NCBI GenBank assembly: GCA_043813895.1
Contig: JBDRKQ010000149.1
Span: 1 to 21,151 of the forward strand
From: CAZTAR01 sp043813895
Lineage (GTDB): Bacteria > Planctomycetota > Phycisphaerae > UBA1845 > UTPLA1
Length of the DNA: 21,151 nucleotides
Direction: 5' to 3'
Made by a program: the position numbers and the translations under genes
Notes under the pieces: generated by a model
What the model saw: the letters and a program-made list of their open reading frames with translations, nothing else
Told to the model about the DNA's origin: nothing
Databases searched by the model: none
Part shown: in pieces, positions 14,931 through 21,151 of the stretch
Numbering within the stretch: position 1 is the first letter of the stretch
Layout of the letters: every line of letters begins with the position of its first letter

Positions 14931-15844
14931 TACTCGGCGAAGAGGGCTTCGACGAACGCCTCCGGGTCGAACGGCTCGATGTCGCCGATCTGCTCTCCGA
15001 GGCCGACGAACTTGACCGGCACGTTTAGCTGGTCGCGGATACCGATGACGATCCCGCCTTTCGCGCTGCCGTCGAGCTTTGCCAGGATGATCCCGCTGAC
15101 GTTGACATGATCGCTGAAGCTGCGCGCCTGGTTCACCGCGTTTTGGCCGATCGTGGCGTCGAGGACCAGCAGCACCTCGTGCGGGGCGCCGGGGATCTTC
15201 TTCTCCACGACGCGCTGGATCTTGTTCAACTCACGCATCAGGTTGTCCTGAGTGTGCAGTCGCCCGGCCGTATCGACGAGCAGGATGTCAGCCTTTCGTG
15301 CGACCGCCGCCTCGCAAGCGTCGTAGGCTACGGCTCCGGGGTCGGCGTCCTGCTCGTGCTTGACGATGTCCACGCCGCAACGCTGCGACCATTCCGTCAA
15401 CTGGAGTACCGCCGCCGCCCGGTACGTGTCGCACGCCGCGAGGACGACCTTCTTGCCCTGCTGCTTGAGATGGTTAGCCAGCTTCGCGACGCTTGTGGTC
15501 TTGCCGCTGCCGTTGATCCCCGCGACCAAGACGACGGTCGGGCCTGATTCCGCCACGGCAAGCTCCCGATCAGCCGGCGGCCACTTCGCAACGATGTGCT
15601 CTTTGAGATAGCCGATGATGTCCTGCGACTCCTTGATCTTGCCGGCCTTCCACGCCTGGCGAACCGCCTCGACGAGACTCTCCGCGGTTGCCGGCCCGAA
15701 GTCGTCCTGGAGCATCGTGTCGCGGACATCCTGGAGCATGTCCTCGTCTATCTTCCGGCCGATCGGCAGGATGGACTTGAAGCTCCCGACGACCTTGTCG
15801 CGGGTCTTGCCCAGGGCTTTCTTGAATCGACTAAACAGTCCCAT
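14930..15844 (-). CDS. ftsY: Signal recognition particle receptor FtsY
   Basis: A 304-aa SRP GTPase that docks ribosome-nascent chain-SRP complexes at the membrane. It starts MGLFSRFKKALGK (amphipathic membrane-contact helix) with an N domain to about residue 95. The G domain has P-loop GINGSGKTT (109-117), DTYRAAA (SRP-specific insertion start), DTAGRLHT (G3), AKLDGSAKGG (G4, normally TKLDG) and GLGEQIGDIEPFDPEAFVEALF at the end. It lacks the long acidic A domain of E. coli FtsY, as many bacterial forms do. ATG 15844 overlaps nusB by 14 bases, so translation is coupled. Confidence 0.97.
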   Translation of the reverse strand: MGLFSRFKKALGKTRDKVVGSFKSILPIGRKIDEDMLQDVRDTMLQDDFGPATAESLVEAVRQAWKAGKIKESQDIIGYLKEHIVAKWPPADRELAVAESGPTVVLVAGINGSGKTTSVAKLANHLKQQGKKVVLAACDTYRAAAVLQLTEWSQRCGVDIVKHEQDADPGAVAYDACEAAVARKADILLVDTAGRLHTQDNLMRELNKIQRVVEKKIPGAPHEVLLVLDATIGQNAVNQARSFSDHVNVSGIILAKLDGSAKGGIVIGIRDQLNVPVKFVGLGEQIGDIEPFDPEAFVEALFAE

Positions 15845-16286
15845 TGCCGACCCCGCTCTTCTCGGGCTGCTTCCCGCCGTCTTGCTTGCGGAGCTTTTCA
15901 ATCGCGTCGAGCACGCCGTTGATAAACGCGCCCGACTCGCCGGTGCTGAACGCCTTTCCGATCTCCACGGCCTCGTTGATCACAACCACAGGCGGGACCT
16001 CCGGCCTGTAGAGCAACTCACACACTGCCACGCGCAGGACGTTCCGATCCACCGAAGGCATTCGCTTGATGTCCCAGTGTTCGGCGACTTCCGAGATGTG
16101 CCGATCCAGCTCGACAAGACGCCGCCGGGCCTCCTCCACCAGCCCACGTGCGTAAGTTCGACTCTCCTGTGGCGGCGCATCCTCGGCCAGGAACTCATCG
16201 AGTTGCGCCGCGAAGTCCTCGTGCAATACCTCGAATTGACACAATGCCTGCATGGCGAGGATGCGCGCGGCACGTCGATCGACCAT
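15831..16286 (-). CDS. nusB: Transcription antitermination factor NusB
   Basis: A 151-aa RNA-binding helical protein that, with NusE (ribosomal protein S10), binds boxA of rRNA operons. It begins VDRRAARILAMQALCQFEV, matching the family pattern (R-x-x-A-x-x-x-L-x-Q-A-L-Y/C-Q), and ends with RNVLRVAVCELLY and INEAVEIGKAFSTGESGAFINGVLDAI, the most conserved part of the family. ATG 16286 has AGGTGAG 8 bases upstream; a GTG at 16298 is in frame but less likely. It lies 43 bases after ribH, the common ribH-nusB order, and overlaps ftsY. Confidence 0.95.
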   Translation of the reverse strand: MVDRRAARILAMQALCQFEVLHEDFAAQLDEFLAEDAPPQESRTYARGLVEEARRRLVELDRHISEVAEHWDIKRMPSVDRNVLRVAVCELLYRPEVPPVVVINEAVEIGKAFSTGESGAFINGVLDAIEKLRKQDGGKQPEKSGVGNGTV

Positions 16287-16329
16287 GATGGATCTCACCT
16301 GATGGGAAAGCCCGCGGACGGCGGGATGC

Positions 16330-16821
16330 TCACTTGCGACGTTTGGCCTTGCCCCCGATCGTCCGCAGAAGATTGGCCATTTCCACGGCGCTAAGCGCCG
16401 CGTCGGCGCCTTTGTTGCCGGCCTTGGTGCCTGCCCGCTCGACGGCCTGCTCGATTGTGTCGGTTGTTAACAGGCCGAAGCCGATGGGGACACCGGACTC
16501 CAACGAGACCTGGGCCAGCCCCTTCGTCGCCTCACTGGCGATGTACTCGTGATGCGGCGTCTGCCCCCGAATGACACAACCCAGGGCGATCACGGCGTCG
16601 TGCCTGCCGCTTTCGGCCATCGCCTTGCAGACCAGGGGCAACTCCCACGAGCCGGGCGCCCAAACGACCGAGATGTCCGACTCCGCTGCGCCGTGCCGAA
16701 CGAGCGCGTCGCACGCCCCTTCGAGAAGGCGCGAGCAGATGAACTCGTTGAACCGACTGGTGACAATGGCGAAGCGAAGACCGGTGGCGTCGAGTTTTGC
16801 GGATATCGTGTTCTTCATCAT
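16330..16821 (-). CDS. ribH: 6,7-dimethyl-8-ribityllumazine synthase
   Basis: A 163-aa riboflavin enzyme that condenses 5-amino-6-ribitylaminouracil with dihydroxybutanone phosphate; it forms large capsids or pentamers. Motifs in order: FAIVTSRFNEFI, VWAPGSWELP, IALGCVIRGQTPHHEYIASE (with the catalytic His pair), GFGLLTTDTIEQA and the RAGTKAGNKGADAA segment. Start is ATG 16821 (a second ATG at 16818). No Shine-Dalgarno is seen and a promoter-like -10 ends 6 bases upstream, so the message may be leaderless. It opens the ribH-nusB-ftsY block. Confidence 0.96.
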   Translation of the reverse strand: MMKNTISAKLDATGLRFAIVTSRFNEFICSRLLEGACDALVRHGAAESDISVVWAPGSWELPLVCKAMAESGRHDAVIALGCVIRGQTPHHEYIASEATKGLAQVSLESGVPIGFGLLTTDTIEQAVERAGTKAGNKGADAALSAVEMANLLRTIGGKAKRRK

Positions 16822-16827
16822 GCAGGC

Positions 16828-16856
16828 AGTCTAGCTCCAGTTCGCGGTTTGTTCAA
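16828..16856 (-). promoter_or_regulatory. Promoter of ribH placing transcription start near the ATG
   Basis: On the minus strand TTGAAC (16851-16856), 17 bases, TAGACT (16828-16833). The start codon follows after only 6 bases, which suggests leaderless transcription of ribH. Each hexamer matches the consensus at 4 of 6 positions. Confidence 0.5.
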
Positions 16857-16990
16857 TCGCGGCAGTGCCCCGCTGAGCGGCCGCCTTCGGGTTGTGGGGG
16901 GCATGGGCGTGCTCGTATGATGAACGGCGTGAGCCCGGGCGCGATTGCCGCTCGGCGTGCCGGTACTGTGCGTTCACGCTGTTTGCCGCC

Positions 16991-17227
16991 ATGTTCTACC
17001 CGCCCCGAGCGATCGACGAAGCCCTTACCCTCAGGGCGGAGATGGGCGCGGATGCTACTCCCCTGAGCGGCGGCGCCGACATGTCTGCCTCCCTTAACCG
17101 TGAAGCCGGCGGCTCCGCGAATCTCCTCGATCGCACCCATGTGGACGGTTATCCGGACCTCTCGCGGACCGGCGACGGTCGGTCCGTCTCCGCCGGTGTC
17201 CCGTTCAGTCGCCTCGTCCGCGGGTAA
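16991..17227 (+). pseudogene. N-terminal fragment of a CoxM-like FAD-binding domain
   Basis: A 78-aa reading opens MFYPPRAIDEALTLRAEMG, then PLSGGADMSASLNR, then LLDRTHVDGYPDLS and SVSAGVPFSRL. This follows the order of the FAD-binding subunit of molybdenum hydroxylases (CoxM and relatives: P-x-S-L-x-E-A, L-A-G-G-T-D-L, L-I-D-L-S, I-G-A), where full subunits are near 280-290 aa. It ends at a stop after only the first quarter and no other subunit is nearby. There is no ribosome binding site at the ATG. I read it as a decayed remnant of a lost or transferred gene; the alternative is a coincidental similarity. Confidence 0.5.
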
Positions 17228-17309
17228 CGCCCGTGACGCGTGGCGCCTGTATGAGAAGTGCCCGTGGTTATAGTGGCCCGCTGGCGCCGGTGCGGTAGCC
17301 TTCATCCAG

Positions 17310-17816
17310 ATGGTAGACGAGGTTCACAATCAGGACGCCGAAGAAGTCGACGGGTACGAGGATTGGACGCCTACGCGAGGGCTGCTCGGAGGCTTCTTGA
17401 CGACGCTGCTCGTGGCGTTGGTCTTCGCCGCTGTCCAAGGCCTGCTGACGTACTATGCACCCAGGCTGACCATCAACGGTCTGCTGAACGCGTTTGGCTG
17501 CTTCGTCCTCACGTGGGTTCTGTTCGCCGTTATGCACCGGGTCTCTGGGCAGATCGGCTGGATCGTCACGCTTCTGGTCGTGGTGCTGGCCTGCCTGGTC
17601 ATCGCTTCGAAGCACATCGTGCTGGCTCAACACGGAATACTCACTGACCGCGGGGAACTGATTGCGGGATGGCAGTGGCTCCATCCGATGACAATCTATA
17701 CGACGAACCTCATCGGCTGGATCGGTGTGGCCGCCGGGGCTGCTCTGTGCCGCAAGGGCGATTCGATTCTCCTGGATGTCGCCAAGGCGCTGACGTACAA
17801 CCTCCACGGCGGCTGA
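17310..17816 (+). CDS. Unknown membrane protein (about four segments)
   Basis: I do not recognise this 168-aa protein. It has an acidic N-terminus (VDEVHNQDAEEVDGYEDW), then about four hydrophobic segments near residues 24-48, 52-74, 80-102 and 130-150, so it is an inner-membrane protein. No catalytic motif is seen. A TATAGT lies 36 bases upstream of ATG 17310 and may be a -10; the ribosome binding site is weak. A small-protein gene follows 33 bases downstream and may share its transcript. Confidence 0.7.
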   Translation: MVDEVHNQDAEEVDGYEDWTPTRGLLGGFLTTLLVALVFAAVQGLLTYYAPRLTINGLLNAFGCFVLTWVLFAVMHRVSGQIGWIVTLLVVVLACLVIASKHIVLAQHGILTDRGELIAGWQWLHPMTIYTTNLIGWIGVAAGAALCRKGDSILLDVAKALTYNLHGG

Positions 17817-17849
17817 CCGGTTTGTCGAAAGCCCAAAGGAGCCGCGAAC

Positions 17850-17999
17850 ATGGACGCCCTTTTCTGTCCGTTTATCAACTTCACCTTTGACCTTGCCCAA
17901 TTGGTGCTGAACCTCGTCTTCCTGCTGCCCGGTATGTTCGGCATGAATGCACCGGACCTCAGGTCGGGCGTCGGTTCGCTGTTCGGGTGCAGTATCTGA
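17850..17999 (+). CDS. 49-aa small hydrophobic protein
   Basis: This short gene has a strong ribosome binding site: AAAGGAG, 8 bases, ATG. The product opens MDALFCPFINFTFDLAQLVL and continues NLVFLLPGMFGM, one hydrophobic stretch at about residues 8-31, then a short polar tail. It is likely a small inner-membrane protein. It follows the unknown membrane protein by 33 bases, so the two may form an operon and a complex. I cannot assign a family. Confidence 0.55.
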   Translation: MDALFCPFINFTFDLAQLVLNLVFLLPGMFGMNAPDLRSGVGSLFGCSI

Positions 18000-18124
18000 G
18001 AGCCAGTTGGGATGCGTGACACGATCGGCGAGCGTTTCAGCTCCGCGGCTGAGGTGCCGATAGGTCGCTCACCACCGCCGATGCTGTCATGGGCCAACTC
18101 CTTCTCCGGTCGCCCACAGGCGGC

Positions 18125-18153
18125 TTGACACAGTCGGCAGTGCGCGGTAGATT
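18125..18153 (+). promoter_or_regulatory. Sigma-70 promoter of tRNA-Asp
   Basis: TTGACA (18125-18130), exactly 17 bases, TAGATT (18148-18153); the tRNA begins 52 bases after the -10. This is the clearest promoter in the window: a perfect -35 and a 4 of 6 -10. Confidence 0.75.
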
Positions 18154-18205
18154 GCGGGATTCCGGCGACCTTGTGGGCCTCTCTCAGGGTCGCGCCCGAT
18201 TAGTC

Positions 18206-18280
18206 GGGGCTGTAGCTCAATTGGTTTAGAGCGCCGGCCTGTCACGCCGGAGGTTGCGGGTTCGAGTCCCGTCAGCCTCG
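18206..18280 (+). tRNA. tRNA-Asp (GTC)
   Basis: A full cloverleaf is seen. The acceptor stem GGGGCTG pairs with CAGCCTC (one GU pair). The D arm is GCTC/GAGC, the anticodon arm is CCGGC-CTGTCAC-GCCGG with anticodon GTC, and the T arm is GCGGG-TTCGAGT-CCCGT. The discriminator base is G, as expected for aspartate tRNA. The 3' CCA is not encoded, so it must be added by the CCA enzyme. Confidence 0.97.
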
Positions 18281-18288
18281 TTCGATGT

Positions 18289-18319
18289 AACCCCCTGGCT
18301 TTCCAGGGGGTTGCTTTTT
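18289..18319 (+). terminator. Rho-independent terminator after tRNA-Asp
   Basis: AACCCCCTGG pairs perfectly with CCAGGGGGTT around a CTTT loop, followed by GC and five T. It lies 8 bases after the tRNA. Confidence 0.92.
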
Positions 18320-18547
18320 GCGCTCTTCAGCCGCAGACGTGCTGTCGGGGGTATTTGCGTCAGTCCTGCGTCACTCTTCCCCGGTGCGCGCACCACCCAT
18401 GTTGGCGCCGTCCTTGCTCGCAGCGGCGGGGTGTCCGATTTCGCCGTTCTCCGGAGCCCCGATAGCCGTCTGAATGGCGTATGAAGCGGTGCGAGCGCCC
18501 ACGCATCGAAAGGGAACCCCACAATACTCCGAAAATTGTGGTTTTTC

Positions 18548-18577
18548 TTGCGTCTATCCGCCAATCTGTGGTAGGAT
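18548..18577 (+). promoter_or_regulatory. Candidate promoter of the prepilin-like gene
   Basis: TTGCGT (18548-18553), 18 bases, TAGGAT (18572-18577), in a locally AT-rich stretch. The start codon is 73 bases further on. Confidence 0.45.
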
Positions 18578-18615
18578 GGCTGGGGACTGCCCCGGGTATC
18601 TTCTCTGGAAGAACT

Positions 18616-18640
18616 GTGGTCGAGATGCGCGGGATACGAG
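18616..18640 (+). repeat. Second copy of the HGRDA-type dispersed element
   Basis: TGTGGTCGAGATGCGCGGGA and the following bases translate as C-G-R-D-A-R-D-T and resemble the stretch at 1451-1475. It lies in the presumed leader of the prepilin-like gene. Confidence 0.4.
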
Positions 18641-18650
18641 GGCAAGACTG

Positions 18651-19667
18651 ATGGCAAGACCAAGAAGCTGGGCAAGGCGGGTGGTTGACACTGGGGGAAA
18701 CCACAGGGGATTCACGCTGATCGAGCTGCTGGTCGTGATGGCGATCATCTCGCTGCTTATCTCGATCTTGTTGCCGGCCCTTTCTAAAGCCAGAGAGCAG
18801 GCGCAGAAGGTCAAGACCAGCGCAGCGCTGAAGTCCATTGGCGACGGCACGGAGATGTATCGCAACGACAACGAGAGTGACGAAACAGCGCGCCTGACGA
18901 ACGGCTATCCTCCGTCGGCCATGGGCGAGGATCCGGCCGTGGCCGGTAGCCAGGACATCGCGGGGGCGCACTGGATCGCGCGTCATCTGATGGGCAAAGA
19001 CGGCAAAGGCTATGCGCCGCGGCGTAACGCCCCGGCGACCCTCCAGAACCCGGGTGACCCTGCTGAACAGGTCGCCTGGTACGACTTCACGGACGGTAAA
19101 CCGAATGTCGACCGTGTCGGGCCTTACGCGGATGGGCTGAAGCTGGTGAAGACGGAGGATCTACCAGGGGCTGGTGATCTGGGCAACCTGGCCCTGATTA
19201 AGGGTCAGGAGGAACCGGTGTTCGTAGACACTTTCGGTTATCCGATTCTGTACTATGTGGCCAATGCAATACAGGCTTCGCGGAAGCGCGCCAACTTAGC
19301 TACGTACGGCAACCCACCAGATGCCCCGGGCATCTACAACTTCCGTGACAACGGCTTGTTCACCGGTCAGTGCCTGGGGACGCTGACGAGTCCGTCGATG
19401 TGCTCGCTTCCCAAGTGGGATTTCGGGGCGGGTCAGGACCACACATTGGAGTACTTCGGGTCGAATCCGGTCGAGCCGGCGACGATCCGCAGCCGCTCAC
19501 AGTGCTTTCAGTACTACATTCTCGACCATGAGCTTTACGAGGCATCGTACGACCCGAGCAACCCTTCGAACGCGACGGCGAAACCACACCGGATGGATAC
19601 ATTCCTGTTGATTTCGCCTGGCAAGGATGCGCTGTATGGCACGCAGGATGACGTCAAGAACTTCTGA
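18651..19667 (+). CDS. Prepilin-like protein with N-terminal methylation motif
   Basis: A 338-aa protein with a type IV prepilin / type II secretion pseudopilin start: a 20-residue leader ending in Arg-Gly, cleavage between Gly20 and Phe21, then FTLIELLVVMAIISLL with the needed Glu at mature position 5. PilD-type peptidase would process it. The body (ALSKAREQAQK, then DGTEMYRND, later FVDTFGYPILYY and FLLISPGKDALYGTQDD) is of the kind abundant in planctomycetes, with a final GPDG-like segment (SPGKDALYGT) seen in many pseudopilins. ATG 18651 has GAGG 9 bases upstream. It precedes the candidate selenoprotein by 78 bases. Confidence 0.88.
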   Translation: MARPRSWARRVVDTGGNHRGFTLIELLVVMAIISLLISILLPALSKAREQAQKVKTSAALKSIGDGTEMYRNDNESDETARLTNGYPPSAMGEDPAVAGSQDIAGAHWIARHLMGKDGKGYAPRRNAPATLQNPGDPAEQVAWYDFTDGKPNVDRVGPYADGLKLVKTEDLPGAGDLGNLALIKGQEEPVFVDTFGYPILYYVANAIQASRKRANLATYGNPPDAPGIYNFRDNGLFTGQCLGTLTSPSMCSLPKWDFGAGQDHTLEYFGSNPVEPATIRSRSQCFQYYILDHELYEASYDPSNPSNATAKPHRMDTFLLISPGKDALYGTQDDVKNF

Positions 19668-19689
19668 TAACGAGAGTTTCGAAGAGCCG

Positions 19690-19706
19690 GTGGCGATCAT
19701 CGCCAC
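19690..19706 (+). promoter_or_regulatory. Hairpin between the prepilin and candidate selenoprotein genes
   Basis: GTGGCGA-TCA-TCGCCAC gives a 7-bp stem with a 3-base loop, 22 bases after the prepilin stop. It lacks a T-run; it may limit read-through or protect a transcript end. Confidence 0.4.
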
Positions 19707-19745
19707 GATTTACCCAAAGCGGAAAAGAAACAAGGAGACGGATAG

Positions 19746-21151
19746 ATGACATCGTATCGAGATGCGAGATGCGCGGCACGCTGGGTTGCTGCCGGGTGTG
19801 TGGTTTTGACGATGTTCTTGCCGCTGACCGCCTATGCGGCCGACCGGGTGGTGCTCGGCGAATACTTCAACGGCACGTGGTGAGGGACGTGCCCGACCGC
19901 GAGTTCCGTGGTCAGCACAATGATCGATACTTATGGCGTAGGCGGTAGCCATTCCACTCTTCACGACACTTTCACTTCGATCTCAATCCACTTTGGTGAC
20001 CCGTATGCCACCACATGGGGGAACGCCAGAGATAGCTTTTATAACGTGTATTACGCCCCTACTAATCTACAAGATGGTCTAGCGGACGCCTGGCCGATCG
20101 CCACCTATACCAGCAAGTTCCTGAGCAGACAGAGCGTCTCGACCGACGTCACCCTGGAACTTTCTGGGAATCAAGTTGGCGGCTCGACCTACGAAATCAC
20201 GCTCGATGTCTGTATCGAGGCTGGCGGTACGGGTAAGACCATGCGTATCTACATGGTCCAGGTGCTCGACCATTGGCCCGTGATTGCGGCGCCTCATAAC
20301 ACTCAGCGGAACAATTTCAAACAGGCGGCAAACACACATGGAAACGAGCCGGTCGTGACACTGGCTGCCGGCGAGTGCGATACGATCGTACACACGTTCA
20401 CGTTCGACGGTGACAGCATGGCCCAACCGTCGGATATCAAGATCATTGCCTGGGCCCAAGAAAACGGCACGGCCGCGGCGCCGGTGGAGCCCCTTGTGCC
20501 CGACGTGGAGGTTTATCAGGCCGCCGTGATGGTTTGGCCTTTCGAGCCGCCACAGCCTGCAAAGGGTGACATGAACGGGGACGGCACGATTGACTCATTC
20601 GACGTACCGTATTTCGTGATGGCGCTCGTGGACCGAGCCGCGTACGACGCGGAATTCGCCGCGGAGGAATACGACGCGGACTACATCGGCGACTTCACCG
20701 GCGACGAGCTTCTTAGGGGCGACGATACCCAGGGCTTCGTGGCGTTGCTGCTCTACGACGACGAACCGCCGGCGAATCTGGCATGGGCTGAGGAGCCCCA
20801 CCCGATCAGTTCCACAGAGATTCGGATGGCCGGCTACGCCGAAGACAGAACTCCGCCCATCGAGTTCGCGTTTGATGGATTCGTAGGCGCCCACGATCGC
20901 TCTTGGGATGTTGACCCTGTATACATCGACAGCGGACTCGGGAAGAACACTTACTTCCAATATTACGTGGCGGCCAGAGACAGCTCACCCCTGCAGAATG
21001 AAACGGGCTACGGTCTCCAGAAGACCATTGGAACCGCGATCGAGACCCCGTCGGAGTTGACTTTCGGCACTATCACTTCGGCGAGCATCGAGGTCTTCAC
21101 CGCGCACGACGAGGACGTAGGCGGGCTGTTCACGAATCTGGCGGACTCCTA
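19746..21151 (+). CDS. Candidate selenoprotein: secreted thioredoxin/Omp28-like, dockerin-like and Fn3-like protein (partial)
   Basis: The gene runs off the window end; 468 codons are present. Residues 1-31 form a signal peptide (hydrophobic core, then TAYAA). The next segment VVLGEYFNGTW meets an in-frame TGA (codon 46), then GTCPTA. This is the place of W-C-x-x-C-P in thioredoxin-like Omp28-related proteins, so the TGA replaces the first Cys (U46, Cys49). SISIHFGDPYATTWGNARDSFY and the AP(105)T cis-Pro-like site follow, and a beta-rich part to about 260. A dockerin-like pair lies at 274-283 (GDMNGDGTID) and 315-331. Fn3-like sequence follows (SSTEIRMAGYAED, VYIDSGLGKNT). AAGGAG lies 8 bases before ATG 19746. 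All codons after the TGA are sense, and third positions stay G/C-rich. The alternative is a recent nonsense mutation or sequence error. Confidence 0.8.
19889..19918 (+). promoter_or_regulatory. Candidate bacterial SECIS element
   Basis: Downstream of TGA 19881-19883 the RNA can fold as GTGC (19889-19892), internal loop, GACCGCG (19895-19901), loop AGTTC, CGTGGTC (19907-19913), one base, GCAC (19915-19918). The loop starts 18 bases after the UGA and its second base is G. Bacterial SECIS elements lie inside the coding region just after the UGA, and the published search model asks for a loop about 16-37 bases away with a G in the first two loop positions. Confidence 0.65.

Larger units (their letters stand above)
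18320..18650 (+). other. Intergenic region before the prepilin-like gene
   Basis: About 330 bases without a gene. It holds a candidate promoter (listed) and a second degenerate copy of the HGRDA-type element. The only long minus-strand reading here runs through the tRNA and is an artefact. Confidence 0.5.

Noticed and set aside
16853..17305. Minus-strand 150-aa reading upstream of ribH
   Set aside because: It has no family features, and the plus strand carries CoxM-like order in the same bases.
18226..18675. Minus-strand 149-aa reading ending in a TRTRNLRRDRPAL-like tail
   Set aside because: Its end is the antisense of the tRNA-Asp gene and it crosses the terminator; this is a well-known false protein.
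19881..19883. General reassignment of TGA to a sense codon in this organism
   Set aside because: Many well-defined genes in the window end in TGA (for example coaC, rpoZ, gmk, ribH, the transporter genes and the prepilin-like gene), so TGA is a normal stop here and only local recoding is considered.
19884..21151. The last gene as a plain pseudogene or a gene starting after the TGA
   Set aside because: A start after the TGA would lose the signal peptide and the redox motif, and no second frame defect is seen. A single recent nonsense change remains possible and is stated in the finding.

Overview
The window is high-GC bacterial chromosome that looks like a planctomycete, probably of the Phycisphaerae type. 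The supporting marks are a PEP-CTERM protein, a prepilin-like protein with a class III-type leader, a secreted protein carrying a dockerin-like calcium-binding repeat, a split CoaB/CoaC pair and a SecG with a long Pro/Ala tail. The taxonomic call is an inference from gene style, not from a marker comparison.

Layout. At 1-1119 there is a minus-strand family 2 glycosyltransferase. At 1501-4650 a plus-strand sugar-type ABC importer operon follows (binding protein and two permeases, no ATPase). At 4851-7925 there are two minus-strand secreted-protein genes: a large TPR protein and a PEP-CTERM protein with its own terminator. At 8295-13903 a long minus-strand housekeeping block reads, in transcription order, pheA, tpiA, secG, yicC, gmk, rpoZ, coaC, coaB. 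At 14386-14856 there is an unknown plus-strand gene. It meets a second minus-strand housekeeping block (ribH, nusB, ftsY; 14930-16821) across a 70-bp degenerate heptamer array. At 16991-17999 there is a fragment of a CoxM-like FAD domain, an orphan membrane protein and a 49-aa small protein gene. A tRNA-Asp with a clear promoter and terminator sits at 18206-18280. At 18651-21151 there is a prepilin-like gene followed by a large secreted protein that runs off the window.

Main discovery candidate. The last gene (start 19746) has one in-frame TGA at codon 46 and is otherwise open for the remaining 422 complete codons to the window end. The TGA falls at the first cysteine position of a thioredoxin/Omp28-like WCxxC motif, giving W-U-G-T-C-P. 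Eighteen bases after it begins the 5-nt loop (AGTTC) of a 7-bp hairpin, extended by a second 4-bp helix, which fits the published description of a bacterial SECIS element. I read this as a candidate selenoprotein: a secreted thioredoxin-like protein fused to dockerin-like and fibronectin-III-like segments. An ordinary stop-codon scan would miss it or call it a pseudogene.

How the genes work together. The two minus-strand blocks are standard growth genes (CoA, GMP/GDP supply, RNA polymerase, Sec and SRP export, riboflavin, phenylalanine, glycolysis). The accessory parts concern the cell surface and nutrient capture. Dispersed palindromic elements and repeats fill several of the intergenic gaps.
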